A DNA stretch of 64,000 nucleotides. It comes from an uncultured Bacteroidia bacterium. Lineage in GTDB: Bacteria > Bacteroidota > Bacteroidia > Bacteroidales > Prolixibacteraceae. Below, piece after piece: positions 1 to 9,579 of this stretch. The notes below the pieces were generated by a model, which was not told the origin of the DNA, ran no database searches, and was given only the letters and a program-made list of their open reading frames with translations. The translations under genes were made by a program, and so were the position numbers. The first letter of the stretch is position 1. Every line of letters starts with the position of its first letter. The stretch covers positions 1 through 64,000 of the forward strand of contig CAIUUO010000050.1 of the NCBI GenBank assembly GCA_903902325.1. The letters are read 5' to 3'.

Positions 1-230
1 ACCATATATCTTTAGATATTGACAAAAACTCTTTAAAGTTTGCAGTTAAATGTACAATTAATATTGTAAGAAAAATTGACAGAGGTGTTAACCATCCACT
101 TGAATCCTTGAAATCTTTGAGAAATTTAATTAATATATTCTCTAATTTATCTTCGGTAATTTCAATGAAATCAGTTTTAGTATTGCTGCAAACTTGATTT
201 ATAAACCTGCTATCTTGCTGATTTGTCGTA

Positions 231-599
231 TTAGTGGCCATCTAAATCCTCCTTTCCTACATAGAAATTAAACATCAAGGTTTTACCGACATTTGCTAAA
301 TCAAAAACCCTATAGTTTAAAAATAATGGACGATGTCGTAAGGTTCCAAGTTCCACTAAATCAGTATTTCCTCCACCTACAAATCTGTCAAAATTTTTAA
401 AGTCGATCTGTAATGTAAATTTGTCAATACCTGTAAATTTTGTGACCGAATCTGTATTGTCATTATCTGCAATGAAATTTATTATGAAAGTATAATCCCC
501 TTCAATTTCATCTTGAAGTTTAATAGTTATCGGATTATCTTTGATTGCTATAATAATTCCAGAATGAACTAAATCATAATTTCCTATTTTTATCTGCAT
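231..599 (-). CDS. hypothetical protein
   Basis: ORF of 122 aa in AT-rich leftmost segment, codirectional with neighbours; no family recognised. Confidence 0.6.
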   Translation of the reverse strand: MQIKIGNYDLVHSGIIIAIKDNPITIKLQDEIEGDYTFIINFIADNDNTDSVTKFTGIDKFTLQIDFKNFDRFVGGGNTDLVELGTLRHRPLFLNYRVFDLANVGKTLMFNFYVGKEDLDGH

Positions 600-699
600 A
601 TTATATGTATTGATATTGAAATATTATCTTGCTTACTGCCGTAATACGTAACATTGGGTGATAGAAATATTTCGGTAAGTTAATTTTACTTTGAATTTG

Positions 700-1527
700 T
701 CAATGACTTTCTTTGATGAAGTTAATTTTAAAAATTTGTGTCTCACATTGAGAGCAGTCACTTGTGTACCAATTAAACTCTCTGTAACCGTGTTTGCGAA
801 TAATGTCTGAAATATAGGTGTGATTTGTGTTTACAGATTTATTTTGATTGTCAAAATGTTCGATAAGAATTTTAACGTTCTTGATGTCAAAATCAGAATT
901 ATTTATAAGTTTTAATTTCCCTGCTTTATTATCAGTGTAGTAATTTCCGTATCCAGGAACTAAAACCTTTAATTCTAACTTATCTTGAAGTTGTTTTAGA
1001 ATTTCATCTTTTTCTCTGTCCCAATAAAAATCCCATTGAGTATCTACAACTTCAAAATCAAGTTCATCTGCAACAAGTTTGAATGAGTTGAATATTTTCC
1101 AACTACCATATTCACTTGTGAGAACAAATCCTTGAAGTAGTTCAATTGGCCGTCCGAAACCATTGTGAGTTTGCCCTTTTGATTCAACTGTAATTATTGA
1201 ATCGTTTTCAGGTTTTACAGTCAATTCCCATTTTTCAGCGGTATAATATTTTTTGCTTTTGAAAAATTCAGCAAATTTTTCAGTCATCAAATCTTTGTTG
1301 ATAGTTTTTGTTTGGTCGTTAATCTGGGTTAGAAATTCATTGACAACATTTTTAACTTTGTCTTCTTTGCTTTTGCAAGAATAAAAAAAGGTCAGTCCTA
1401 CTGACAGTATAATAAGTATAATTTTTTTCTTGGTCTCCAATTTATATATTTTAGTCTGTTGTTGGTTTTCAGCAATCCAGTTTCTCGTTTTATTTTGTTC
1501 TGTAGGTTTAAGTTCGCATGACATCAA
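700..1527 (-). CDS. hypothetical lipoprotein (start uncertain, lipobox-like FFYSC)
   Basis: ORF 275 aa; KKKIILIILSVGLTFFYSC signal/lipobox-like segment, true start probably downstream of first Met. Confidence 0.6.
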   Translation of the reverse strand: MMSCELKPTEQNKTRNWIAENQQQTKIYKLETKKKIILIILSVGLTFFYSCKSKEDKVKNVVNEFLTQINDQTKTINKDLMTEKFAEFFKSKKYYTAEKWELTVKPENDSIITVESKGQTHNGFGRPIELLQGFVLTSEYGSWKIFNSFKLVADELDFEVVDTQWDFYWDREKDEILKQLQDKLELKVLVPGYGNYYTDNKAGKLKLINNSDFDIKNVKILIEHFDNQNKSVNTNHTYISDIIRKHGYREFNWYTSDCSQCETQIFKINFIKESH

Positions 1528-1660
1528 AGCATTGCAACTAACGGTTTCGGGCTTTGCGTCCGGGCGGGTTTAGGAGTACAAAACTGTCAGCTACACTGTA
1601 CTTAAATAGAAGAACGAAGCTTCAAGTTTGCATGTCAACCCAATTGACGCAATACACGTG

Positions 1661-2494
1661 CTAAATAGCGTTTTTTATTTTTTCTTTTTCGACAATGTTT
1701 ATGAATGCATAAAGCAATCTATTTAATTCATTGTAGTGTGAGAGAAGTTTTTCGTAATCATTATCTTCGTATGTCTTCAAAATGCCTGATAGGTTAGAGT
1801 GAATTTCAGTCCACTGATTCCCATGTTTTATAAAGTCTTTTCTCAATTGAGGTGTATTGGTTACAATTTGTTCTGCTATTTTAGGCCAAGTCTCCTTTTT
1901 GTTCTTTGTCTTTCCATACTTTTCCAAGTCAGAGGCTTTCTTCATTAGTCCTTTAAAATGTAGACAGACATTTCTCATTTTATTAGCAAAAGCCGAATGG
2001 TCTATTTTCTTTGATTCAAATCTATTCTTAAACTCTTGTAGTTCTTTGAATTCATCAAGGTTTTGCTTCGCATTGATCTCTTCAAAAAAGCGCTCAATTT
2101 CAATCTGGAGATTATTCTTTTCAAATTCCATATTGAAAACTTTAAGTGAGTTATACTTCCAATTTTCTTGTTCTTGATTTTGTCCGTTGTATTGATTTAA
2201 GGCACTATATGAAGCGGTAGAACCAGAAATGATTAGACTATAAGAAGTATCAATAAATCCCAAGTTAGAAGGATTAACGTCTCCGGCATTTTTTGCGAAG
2301 TAGTCAAGACCTTGAGTCAAATCAATATAAATATCCTTTGGGAGCTCTTGTTGATTAGGGAAGTTTTTAATTATCAGTTCACTTTGTTCAACTTTCTCAA
2401 GCATATTTTTCAAAATGGGAAGCTTCTCTGACTGCATTTCTATGTTGTCAATCAGAGTGACCAATTTCTCTTTATTTTTCTTGAAGTCGTTCAT
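1661..2494 (-). CDS. hypothetical protein, coiled-coil-rich
   Basis: ORF 277 aa; no family recognised. Confidence 0.6.
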   Translation of the reverse strand: MNDFKKNKEKLVTLIDNIEMQSEKLPILKNMLEKVEQSELIIKNFPNQQELPKDIYIDLTQGLDYFAKNAGDVNPSNLGFIDTSYSLIISGSTASYSALNQYNGQNQEQENWKYNSLKVFNMEFEKNNLQIEIERFFEEINAKQNLDEFKELQEFKNRFESKKIDHSAFANKMRNVCLHFKGLMKKASDLEKYGKTKNKKETWPKIAEQIVTNTPQLRKDFIKHGNQWTEIHSNLSGILKTYEDNDYEKLLSHYNELNRLLYAFINIVEKEKIKNAI

Positions 2495-2535
2495 TTTTAA
2501 TTGTACTATACCATGTGTTGTCGGTTCGTGCTTTT

Positions 2536-3102
2536 TTATATCATAGGTAACGTCAAACTTATTTCATTTAAATCTTTAAATTCTAAAAAATCATTATTGC
2601 ATAAATCCTTGCGAATTAATGAATACAATTTGGAGAAATTAACATCTGCACCCTTAGCAACAGACTCAACCAATTCAACTAATTCTTGAGATGCATAAAG
2701 AGGCAATCTGTTTTTCTCTAAACAAAATATTCTGTCTGCTTCCAAATATTTTTGAACATCAGGATTGGATAAATCAGGATTTTTTAAATCAATTTTATTT
2801 TGGTCAATCTTCATTGAATAGGTCAGTTTTAACAAAAACGATTCTGAGAATTTATGATAAAATTCCTGCTTAATTTTTCTAATCTCAACATCTCTCTGCT
2901 GTTTGGAATTTTCATTAGTTAAATGTTGATTCACAAATACAGAACCTACGATTGAAATTATTGCTGTAAAGGATGCGATTAATGAAATCTTTAATGTTTC
3001 TCTTACCGTCTTATTGTCCAAATTGACTATCAGATAATAAGCAATATATGAGCAAATCAATATTGCTACAATTAATAGTGTCCAGAATATTTTCTTTCTC
3101 AT
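2536..3102 (-). CDS. hypothetical membrane protein (two N-terminal TM segments)
   Basis: ORF 188 aa with two hydrophobic stretches near N-terminus. Confidence 0.6.
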   Translation of the reverse strand: MRKKIFWTLLIVAILICSYIAYYLIVNLDNKTVRETLKISLIASFTAIISIVGSVFVNQHLTNENSKQQRDVEIRKIKQEFYHKFSESFLLKLTYSMKIDQNKIDLKNPDLSNPDVQKYLEADRIFCLEKNRLPLYASQELVELVESVAKGADVNFSKLYSLIRKDLCNNDFLEFKDLNEISLTLPMI

Positions 3103-3400
3103 TTTAGTAAGATTATGCTTGTTCGTTTTTATAGCATGACCTACAACTTGTTTAATATGTAAAATAAACCCGTACCAATAAGGCTAGCAGTATCTGGGTA
3201 ATCGCTTTTCCGGTTTAGGTCTACTCGTAAAAGTAAAAATTAATCTATTCAAAATCAATATCCTGTCAAATAATTTTGTAGAAACTGTCAACAACTGGTA
3301 TTGATCCTTTCAAAATCTAACGTGATAATAATATTTGGGCAATAGAATGGATGATAATCTATGGTTTTCGGCCGATTGGAGCGGGTAGTTAAATCTATCA

Positions 3401-3856
3401 CTACCTCTCCTTCCACACCTTATCCTCCGCTTCCAGGTAGGCGGGCAGGGCGGCGGAACCGTACCAGTTGTAGAGTTCGGGTTCCAGGATTTTGGAATGG
3501 ATGGCGGGGTCGGTCTCCAGCAGTTGGTTGGCTTCTTCGAAAGTGGTTACGTTGAGGATGAAGATTCCCCGGTAGGTTTTGTCGTTCTTGCCCAGGGGGC
3601 CGGCAACGACCAGTTTACCCTCGGTCACCAGCCTGCCGATGTTCTGCATGTGGCCGGCGAAGCAACTGTCGCGGAAGGCCTTGTCGGTGGTGGTGTTGGG
3701 ACCGGTCTTGAGGATCACCAGGACGTACATCTTCATGCCATTGTCAGCTGCGCCGTATTTCTTTGCAAGGGCTGCGTCGTAATGTGGGTTTTTGGTTTGT
3801 GCCGTCAGCGTGGCAGCGGATAAAACAAGGAGCAGGGTGGCGAAGAGGGTTTTCAT
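3401..3856 (-). CDS. secreted YciI-like domain protein
   Basis: Signal peptide MKTLFATLLLVLSAATLTAQ; YciI-like core with AGPLG...RGIFIL...ANQLLETDPAI. Confidence 0.7.
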   Translation of the reverse strand: MKTLFATLLLVLSAATLTAQTKNPHYDAALAKKYGAADNGMKMYVLVILKTGPNTTTDKAFRDSCFAGHMQNIGRLVTEGKLVVAGPLGKNDKTYRGIFILNVTTFEEANQLLETDPAIHSKILEPELYNWYGSAALPAYLEAEDKVWKER

Positions 3857-3940
3857 GGCATCTGAATAGTTATTTCCTATATACTAAAAAGAGGCGATTT
3901 TGTTTCCATTTTGTGCCAGGTTTAACCACGAAGGACACAA

Positions 3941-4017
3941 ATGAGAAATGAAAAATGAAAAATGAAAAATGAAAAATGAGAAATGAAAAGTGAAAAGTGA
4001 AAAATGAAAAATGAAAA
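3941..4017. repeat. 11 tandem 7-bp units, consensus RTGARAA
   Basis: Direct reading: atgagaa|atgaaaa x4|atgagaa|atgaaaa|gtgaaaa x2|atgaaaa x2. Confidence 0.95.
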
Positions 4018-4191
4018 GTGGCGGGTGAGGTTGAAAAGTTGGATTACGAACCCTTCGAGACCTTTGTTTTTTCCTTTGTGTCCTTTCCCGAAAATTCGGG
4101 ACGCGGAGTGGTAAAAATCAGATACTTATTCCGTCACCTTCTTTCCTCCGTCTCCAGTCTCCAAGTCCATTCCGTCTTTCCGTCCCATCCG

Positions 4192-7100
4192 TCATTGCCG
4201 TACATCATATCTTGCCTTTCCTGTCCCCACCAGATTATTCACAGATACCCCATTAACGGTCACCACCACCGGCCCGGTGTGTTTCAGGTTGCTGAATTTG
4301 AGTTTGACGGGTTCCTTCGCGCTGAAATAGACTTCGGGGTCCCAGAAGATGGTGCCACGGCTCTGGAGCATAGGATCGACATCGGTTTCCGGCTTGACCG
4401 GGATGTAGAATTCCATGTTCGGACGGTAGACCTGCAGCGGTTTGACCATGTTGCCGCTTCGCACCTGCGAGTTCCATTTGGCGGGAGCTCCCGGCGCGTC
4501 TTTCGTACCGTCGCCGCGGGTGTTGATGAAGATCACCCCTCCCTGCGAGCCGTCGCCATACTGGGTGTAGCCGCGCTGTCCGTTCAGGATGGTAATCGAG
4601 GTGACTTCACTGATGGGAATATCCTCCACATAGCCCCATCCGTTCTGGTAGATGGGCATGCCATCCAGCACGAAGAGGGCAGGTACCGGTCCGGCAAGGA
4701 ACGATCTGGGAGAACGCAGGTAGATGTTGCCATGGGGGGTCCATTTATACGGTGTAACCAGCTTTCTGATGGCTGTCTCCAGGTTGGTCGAGGATTGCAG
4801 GAATTCAGGGTCAAGGCTCTTGACGTGCGTGAACTGGTACTTCTCTTCGTATTTGTCCTGGTACACTTTTGGCGTGGTGTGTCCCACTACCGTGACCTCC
4901 CTGATGTCGATGTTCTTCTCGCCGAGGGTATAGTACTGGTAGGGAAGGGCGACGCTGTATTCATCCGCCGGAATGGCCGGCAATGGAGTGAAGAATTTTT
5001 CACTTTTGAAGTAATCAGTGTTGTACGGGACCGACATCATCGCCTCGAGGCTCTTGTTTTTGTCGCGGGTATCCGGCATCAGGGTCACCATCCGGGCGAT
5101 GTTGGAAAGGGAATCCAGCGGCCAGGCAATCTGGCCTGTGTCGTCCGAAGTGAGCTGCCTGATGGACGGCCCTTCCAGCGTGACGAGGTTGAAGCTCCTG
5201 CCGGACTTTTGGTTTTTGGCAATGTTCAGCAGTTTGATGTTCAGCAGGTCCCAGTTGACGGGCTCTTTTACCTCCTGTTTCATCTCCCTGAAATCCCATT
5301 TGAATTTCGTCCAGCCATAGACCATCAGCAGCAGGTCGCGGTCGTCGTCCGACAGGTTTTCGAAGCCTTGCGACAGTACCCTGCCGGGAAGGCTGGCCAT
5401 CAGGTTCGGATGGTAGTTGAAGGTGTATTCGATGCCGGGAGTAAACATGCCGGCATCGAGGCCTTTCACAGAGTCTGTCACGGCTACCGAGAAGAAGCCT
5501 TCGGCGGGTTTTCCCGTTCCGTCAGTGACGGTGATGGTCAGCTCGGTCTCCTTCGCTTTCGGATCGGGTTTGCCTGTGTTTTGAATCCGGAACCTGAGGC
5601 GCTTGTCGCTGTTGATGGGGAACAGGCGTTCGGCAAGGGGTTTGAGATCCTTGTCGAAAAGCGTGATCTCGGCGACTCCCGACGGCAGCTGACCTGCATC
5701 CACCAGGAACTTCTGCTTCTTGTTCATGATAATCTCCCTCGAGAAGAGCTGTGTCAGGTTCATCGTTCCCGTAACGGTGACCATCTGGCCGTTGTAGCTG
5801 TCTGCCTGGATCTCAACGGCGAAGGTATTGTCGTCGGCCGGGATGACGCTCATGGCCAGACCAGAGGAGGCGGGGAGTGGCAATGTCCATATCTTCTGGG
5901 CGCCGCCGCCCTTCGTCAGTTCGACGTAGAGTCCGTGGCGGGCGAGGCAGGTGAAGGAGCCCGGACCCCAGTCGCCGGAGCGGATGGTGTCCAGCACGTC
6001 GCCGGAGCCGTCCCTGAGCACTCCCTCGATGTGGACGGGTTCGCCCCTGTCGTCGGTGGCATTGAAGCCTATTTTCTGGCGGAGGCCTTCCACGAAGGTG
6101 CCGCCTTCCGGCAGGAACCTCAGGTCGAGCCTGACATTCTCGAAGGGAACGGTCACTTTTTTTGATGAGGATTCCTTGCCCGATGCCTGTTTGACGGAAA
6201 CATTCAGCGTTGGCTGCGCATTGAGCGTTTCGGGCAGCGTCATCCGGATGATGCATTCCCCTTTGGGATCCGTTTGTGATTCTTCGGATCTGAGCTCACC
6301 CTTGTCCGTCGAGAAGCTGCCTTTGAACTTTCGCTGGGCTATGGGATTCCCGGTAGGATCGGTTATTTTGATGGTCGCCTCGACCAGGTCGCCAGGTTTG
6401 TATTTCTCCTTGTCGAAAGTGACGGCAATCTTTTCGGGATGGTTGTCGGGTTCCTTAACATACAGGTCAAGCTGGAAAGCTTCGGCAGGATCATCGTTCT
6501 GCATCGTACCCGTGAAGGCCGTGAACCGGTATTTGCCCGTTTCCGCCTTTTCGGGGATGGGCATCCAGCCGGTGGCGGTGGCGTTGTCGATGCGGAAGCG
6601 GGCGCTGTCGGTCATCGCCTTTTTCTCGTTAAAAAGCAGGGCGTAGAGCGAAACGCTGCCCGATTCGAAGTTGCCCGTAAACCTGTTCCTTACGTAAGCC
6701 TGGAAGAATATGGTATCGCCTGGCCTGTAGATATTCCTGTCGAGCTGGACGAACAGCTGGTCGCTGCTGACCGTTTTTTGCCGGAAGGCGAGGTATTTTT
6801 CGACGGGCGTCTCCGCGTACACGGAATCGGCTTTAAGATTGGTGGTGGCATAAGGCTGGAAATCGTCGGGCATCATGTCGGCGACCCTTTCGGTTGCCAT
6901 CACCCCGCCCCAGGTCACGGAATAGGGATCCGCCACATGGCCGTTCCTGAATACCTTTATTTTTTTGGAGAAATTGAGGGTGCTTTCACACTCCTTGGGC
7001 TCGAATCCGATCAGCTCCGTAGAGAGATCCGGACGGTTGTCGTAATAGTTGATGTACAAGGGTTTCAGGGAGAAGATGGTCATGAAATCGGCATCTTTCA

Positions 7101-7917
7101 CCACTTTCAGACTGGTTTCGGGAAGTGGCTGGATCTTCTCAATATTCTTCTCTTTGGCATCCAAATCCATGACCGTTTCATAGTCTGAAATCCTGAAATT
7201 CTCACGCTTCAGCGAATCCAGGAAGAGGGATCTCAGGAAGTGCATTTTGGAACCGTAGTAAGTGCGGAGCCGTTTCTGGACCCATTTTTTGATCTCCTTC
7301 GCGTTTCCCGGCAGGCCCTGGAAGAAGGTATTGCCCGAAAACCGCAGGAATCCGAACTTGGGATCGTAGGTGAAGTCGGTGAGGTCGTAGGTGATTTTGT
7401 ATCCCAGCGACCAGTTTTCGATCTGGATTGGCTTGAGGGAACGACCCTTGATGATGTCGGTCTCGGCCTCCTTGCGGAGATAGAGATCGTTGGTATTCAG
7501 GATCCTGCAATTCTCGGAATTGACGGATTCACCGAGGAAGAGCTTGATGAATTTCGCGTAATTTTTGATCCGGTTCTTGTCTTTTGCCATGACATTGACC
7601 TCGTCGATCTTAACGAAGTCGAGCGACATCCTGATGTTGATGGTGCGGGGCTTGCCGTCGGCGTAGAGGGTCGATTTCTTCGACTGGTAGCCTATGCAGG
7701 AGGCGATGAGCTCGTACTCTCCGTTTTGCGGAATAGTGAGGGTATAGGCGCCATCCTTGTTGGACATGTTGCCTATGGTGGTCTTCGAGAGGTAGACGGA
7801 GGCGAAGGGCACTGGCACGTTGAGGGAGTCGGTGACAATCCCTGTAACGAGGGTCTGGGCATGCAGGGTGCCGAGGCAGAAGAGGAAAAGTATTAGGGTT
7901 ATTGTTTTGATTCTCAT
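4192..7917 (-). CDS. large secreted protein: CarboxypepD_reg-like N-terminus, MG2-like domains, C-terminal TonB plug-like domain, no beta-barrel
   Basis: 1241 aa; VTGIVTDSLNVPVPFASVYLSKT (CarboxypepD_reg), QLDRNIYRPGDTIFFQAYVRN (MG2-type), VPALFVLDGMPIY...ITILNGQRGYTQYGDGSQGGVIFINT (plug-type). Confidence 0.75.
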   Translation of the reverse strand: MRIKTITLILFLFCLGTLHAQTLVTGIVTDSLNVPVPFASVYLSKTTIGNMSNKDGAYTLTIPQNGEYELIASCIGYQSKKSTLYADGKPRTINIRMSLDFVKIDEVNVMAKDKNRIKNYAKFIKLFLGESVNSENCRILNTNDLYLRKEAETDIIKGRSLKPIQIENWSLGYKITYDLTDFTYDPKFGFLRFSGNTFFQGLPGNAKEIKKWVQKRLRTYYGSKMHFLRSLFLDSLKRENFRISDYETVMDLDAKEKNIEKIQPLPETSLKVVKDADFMTIFSLKPLYINYYDNRPDLSTELIGFEPKECESTLNFSKKIKVFRNGHVADPYSVTWGGVMATERVADMMPDDFQPYATTNLKADSVYAETPVEKYLAFRQKTVSSDQLFVQLDRNIYRPGDTIFFQAYVRNRFTGNFESGSVSLYALLFNEKKAMTDSARFRIDNATATGWMPIPEKAETGKYRFTAFTGTMQNDDPAEAFQLDLYVKEPDNHPEKIAVTFDKEKYKPGDLVEATIKITDPTGNPIAQRKFKGSFSTDKGELRSEESQTDPKGECIIRMTLPETLNAQPTLNVSVKQASGKESSSKKVTVPFENVRLDLRFLPEGGTFVEGLRQKIGFNATDDRGEPVHIEGVLRDGSGDVLDTIRSGDWGPGSFTCLARHGLYVELTKGGGAQKIWTLPLPASSGLAMSVIPADDNTFAVEIQADSYNGQMVTVTGTMNLTQLFSREIIMNKKQKFLVDAGQLPSGVAEITLFDKDLKPLAERLFPINSDKRLRFRIQNTGKPDPKAKETELTITVTDGTGKPAEGFFSVAVTDSVKGLDAGMFTPGIEYTFNYHPNLMASLPGRVLSQGFENLSDDDRDLLLMVYGWTKFKWDFREMKQEVKEPVNWDLLNIKLLNIAKNQKSGRSFNLVTLEGPSIRQLTSDDTGQIAWPLDSLSNIARMVTLMPDTRDKNKSLEAMMSVPYNTDYFKSEKFFTPLPAIPADEYSVALPYQYYTLGEKNIDIREVTVVGHTTPKVYQDKYEEKYQFTHVKSLDPEFLQSSTNLETAIRKLVTPYKWTPHGNIYLRSPRSFLAGPVPALFVLDGMPIYQNGWGYVEDIPISEVTSITILNGQRGYTQYGDGSQGGVIFINTRGDGTKDAPGAPAKWNSQVRSGNMVKPLQVYRPNMEFYIPVKPETDVDPMLQSRGTIFWDPEVYFSAKEPVKLKFSNLKHTGPVVVTVNGVSVNNLVGTGKARYDVRQ

Positions 7918-7927
7918 TGTTTTTTAT

Positions 7928-8064
7928 TTACCATAAAGGTCACAAAGGAAAACACAAAGGACACAAAGGGCTCAACATTCATTATTCTTGCTAAATGCAT
8001 CATTGTCAAGAGTTAATTTTACTTTGTGTCCTTCGTGCATCCTTCGGGTCCTTTGTGGTTAAAT
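7928..8064. repeat. inverted pair of ACAAAGG-type 8-9 bp repeats
   Basis: ccataaaggtcacaaaggaaaacacaaaggacacaaaggg versus ctttgtgtccttcgtgcatccttcgggtcctttgtggttaa. Confidence 0.8.
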
Positions 8065-8077
8065 TTTCGTGGTTAAA

Positions 8078-9376
8078 TTATTTTAAAAGAAACACTTTTC
8101 GCAACTCTTCCACCTGCTCGTCATTGATGGGGTTGAGGCTACCGAGGGAGTTGGACATGATCAGCGATTTGGCGCTGAACTCGGCCACTTCCAGCCTGTC
8201 GAAAGTACCCAGGAGTTTGTCGCCCGTCACCAGCACCGAGTCATTTTCGATGATGATTGCCGGTGTGTTTTCTGACAACAGGTCGAGGATCACCTCCGAT
8301 CCGGCGAAATGTGATCCGAAAGGAACATTTGGCACATCCTGCAGGAAGATCCAGCTCTCGGGAATGGTGCGCACGTCAAATTTTTTGGCCGTCACGCTGT
8401 AGGTCATCAGGTAGGGCGTCTGGGTGAGGATGATCGAGTTGATGTGCGGATAGCGCCTGTAGATTTCCTGGTGCAACCAGGTGGCGCGGCTCGGCATCTT
8501 ACCCTTTTCGCGCCTGCCGTTCCTGATCTGGACGATGTCTTCGATCTGGATGTCCCAGCGCGATTCGCCGGTAGGCGTAATCAGGAAATCGTCGCCTTTC
8601 CAGCGGACCGACACGGTTCCGTAGGAGCTGATCATCAGTCCCTGGCTGCAAGCCCTGTGGACGATCCTCACAATTTCTTCGCGGATGGCACGTTCTTCGG
8701 ATGGGTGTTCCACCACATTCATCTCCGGCAGCAAGTGGGGGATCTGTGCCTCAAATTCTTCGATTTGTTTGTCTGTCAAATAATTGGGAGTTCCAATCAT
8801 GTTGCCGTAGAGGATTGTGCGTCCGCAGAATTCGAGTGTCTCGAAGCGCTGGAAGGCATCCTTCAGGTCGGTGCCGCCCACCACGGTGCCATGGTTTTCC
8901 ATGATGACCGCCTCGAAGCCCCTCGCGAATTCATCTGCGATCACTTTTCCCAGTCCTATACTACCGGGAAGCTGGTAGGCTGCGTAGCCGATGCCGCCGC
9001 AGATATTCTTGGCCTGCGGGATGACATTGGTGTTCGGAATCTGGCGGACGATGCTGAAAGAAACCAGCGCCGGGGGATGGGCATGGATGATGGCCTTAAT
9101 GTCGGGACGGCACTCATAAATTGCCATGTGGAAGGGGTATTCGGAGGAGGGTTTGTGGCGCCCCTCAATGACACCGTTTTTGCGGATGACCATGATGTCG
9201 GATGGGCGCAGCGAGCCCTTGTCGATGGCCGACGGGGTGACCCAGATATCGCCGTTGTCGTCGATGATGGAGACGTTGCCTCCGGAGGTAGTGGTCAGGC
9301 CGCTCCTGTATATTTTGTCGATGACCATGGTGATTTGGTCGCGGGGATGCATGAGGCTGGTGTCTAGCTTTTTCAT
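8078..9376 (-). CDS. class II aldolase/adducin family protein with two tandem aldolase domains
   Basis: N-terminal domain IIHAHPPA, SSEYPFH, ENHGTVVGG metal-site motifs; C-terminal repeat of same fold. Confidence 0.85.
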   Translation of the reverse strand: MKKLDTSLMHPRDQITMVIDKIYRSGLTTTSGGNVSIIDDNGDIWVTPSAIDKGSLRPSDIMVIRKNGVIEGRHKPSSEYPFHMAIYECRPDIKAIIHAHPPALVSFSIVRQIPNTNVIPQAKNICGGIGYAAYQLPGSIGLGKVIADEFARGFEAVIMENHGTVVGGTDLKDAFQRFETLEFCGRTILYGNMIGTPNYLTDKQIEEFEAQIPHLLPEMNVVEHPSEERAIREEIVRIVHRACSQGLMISSYGTVSVRWKGDDFLITPTGESRWDIQIEDIVQIRNGRREKGKMPSRATWLHQEIYRRYPHINSIILTQTPYLMTYSVTAKKFDVRTIPESWIFLQDVPNVPFGSHFAGSEVILDLLSENTPAIIIENDSVLVTGDKLLGTFDRLEVAEFSAKSLIMSNSLGSLNPINDEQVEELRKVFLLK

Positions 9377-9446
9377 GGTAATATTTTTTGCAGCATAAAT
9401 TGTAATCTCAAATATCAGAAGTTAATGGCAAAAGGTTGGTTTTGTT

Positions 9447-9541
9447 CCTTTGTGTCCTTCGTGCAACCCTTTGTGACCTTTGTGGTTAAGATTTTAAATT
9501 TCACCACAAAGTTCACGAAGGCAAACACGAAGGGCACGAAG
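9447..9541. repeat. long imperfect hairpin of 8-9 bp repeats (about 44-nt arms, short loop)
   Basis: cctttgtgtccttcgtgcaaccctttgtgacctttgtggttaag / tttcaccacaaagttcacgaaggcaaacacgaagggcacgaagc. Confidence 0.85.
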
Positions 9542-9543
9542 CT

Positions 9544-9578
9544 CAATTTTTAATCTGTAATTTTTAATTTGTAATTAA
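9544..9578. repeat. five 7-bp units (TAATNTG/TAATTTT type)
   Basis: caatttt|taatctg|taatttt|taatttg|taattaa. Confidence 0.8.
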
Positions 9579-9579
9579 C

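Noticed and set aside
3941-4017. CRISPR-like array
   Set aside because: Units are contiguous 7-mers without spacers and there are no cas genes; not CRISPR.
4018-6165. 715-aa plus-strand ORF
   Set aside because: Antisense to the well-supported 1241-aa minus-strand gene; low-complexity, no signal or domain; a shadow ORF of a GC-rich gene. The same applies to other long plus-strand ORFs at 6439-7188, 8444-9367, 11557-12189 and 15573-16418.
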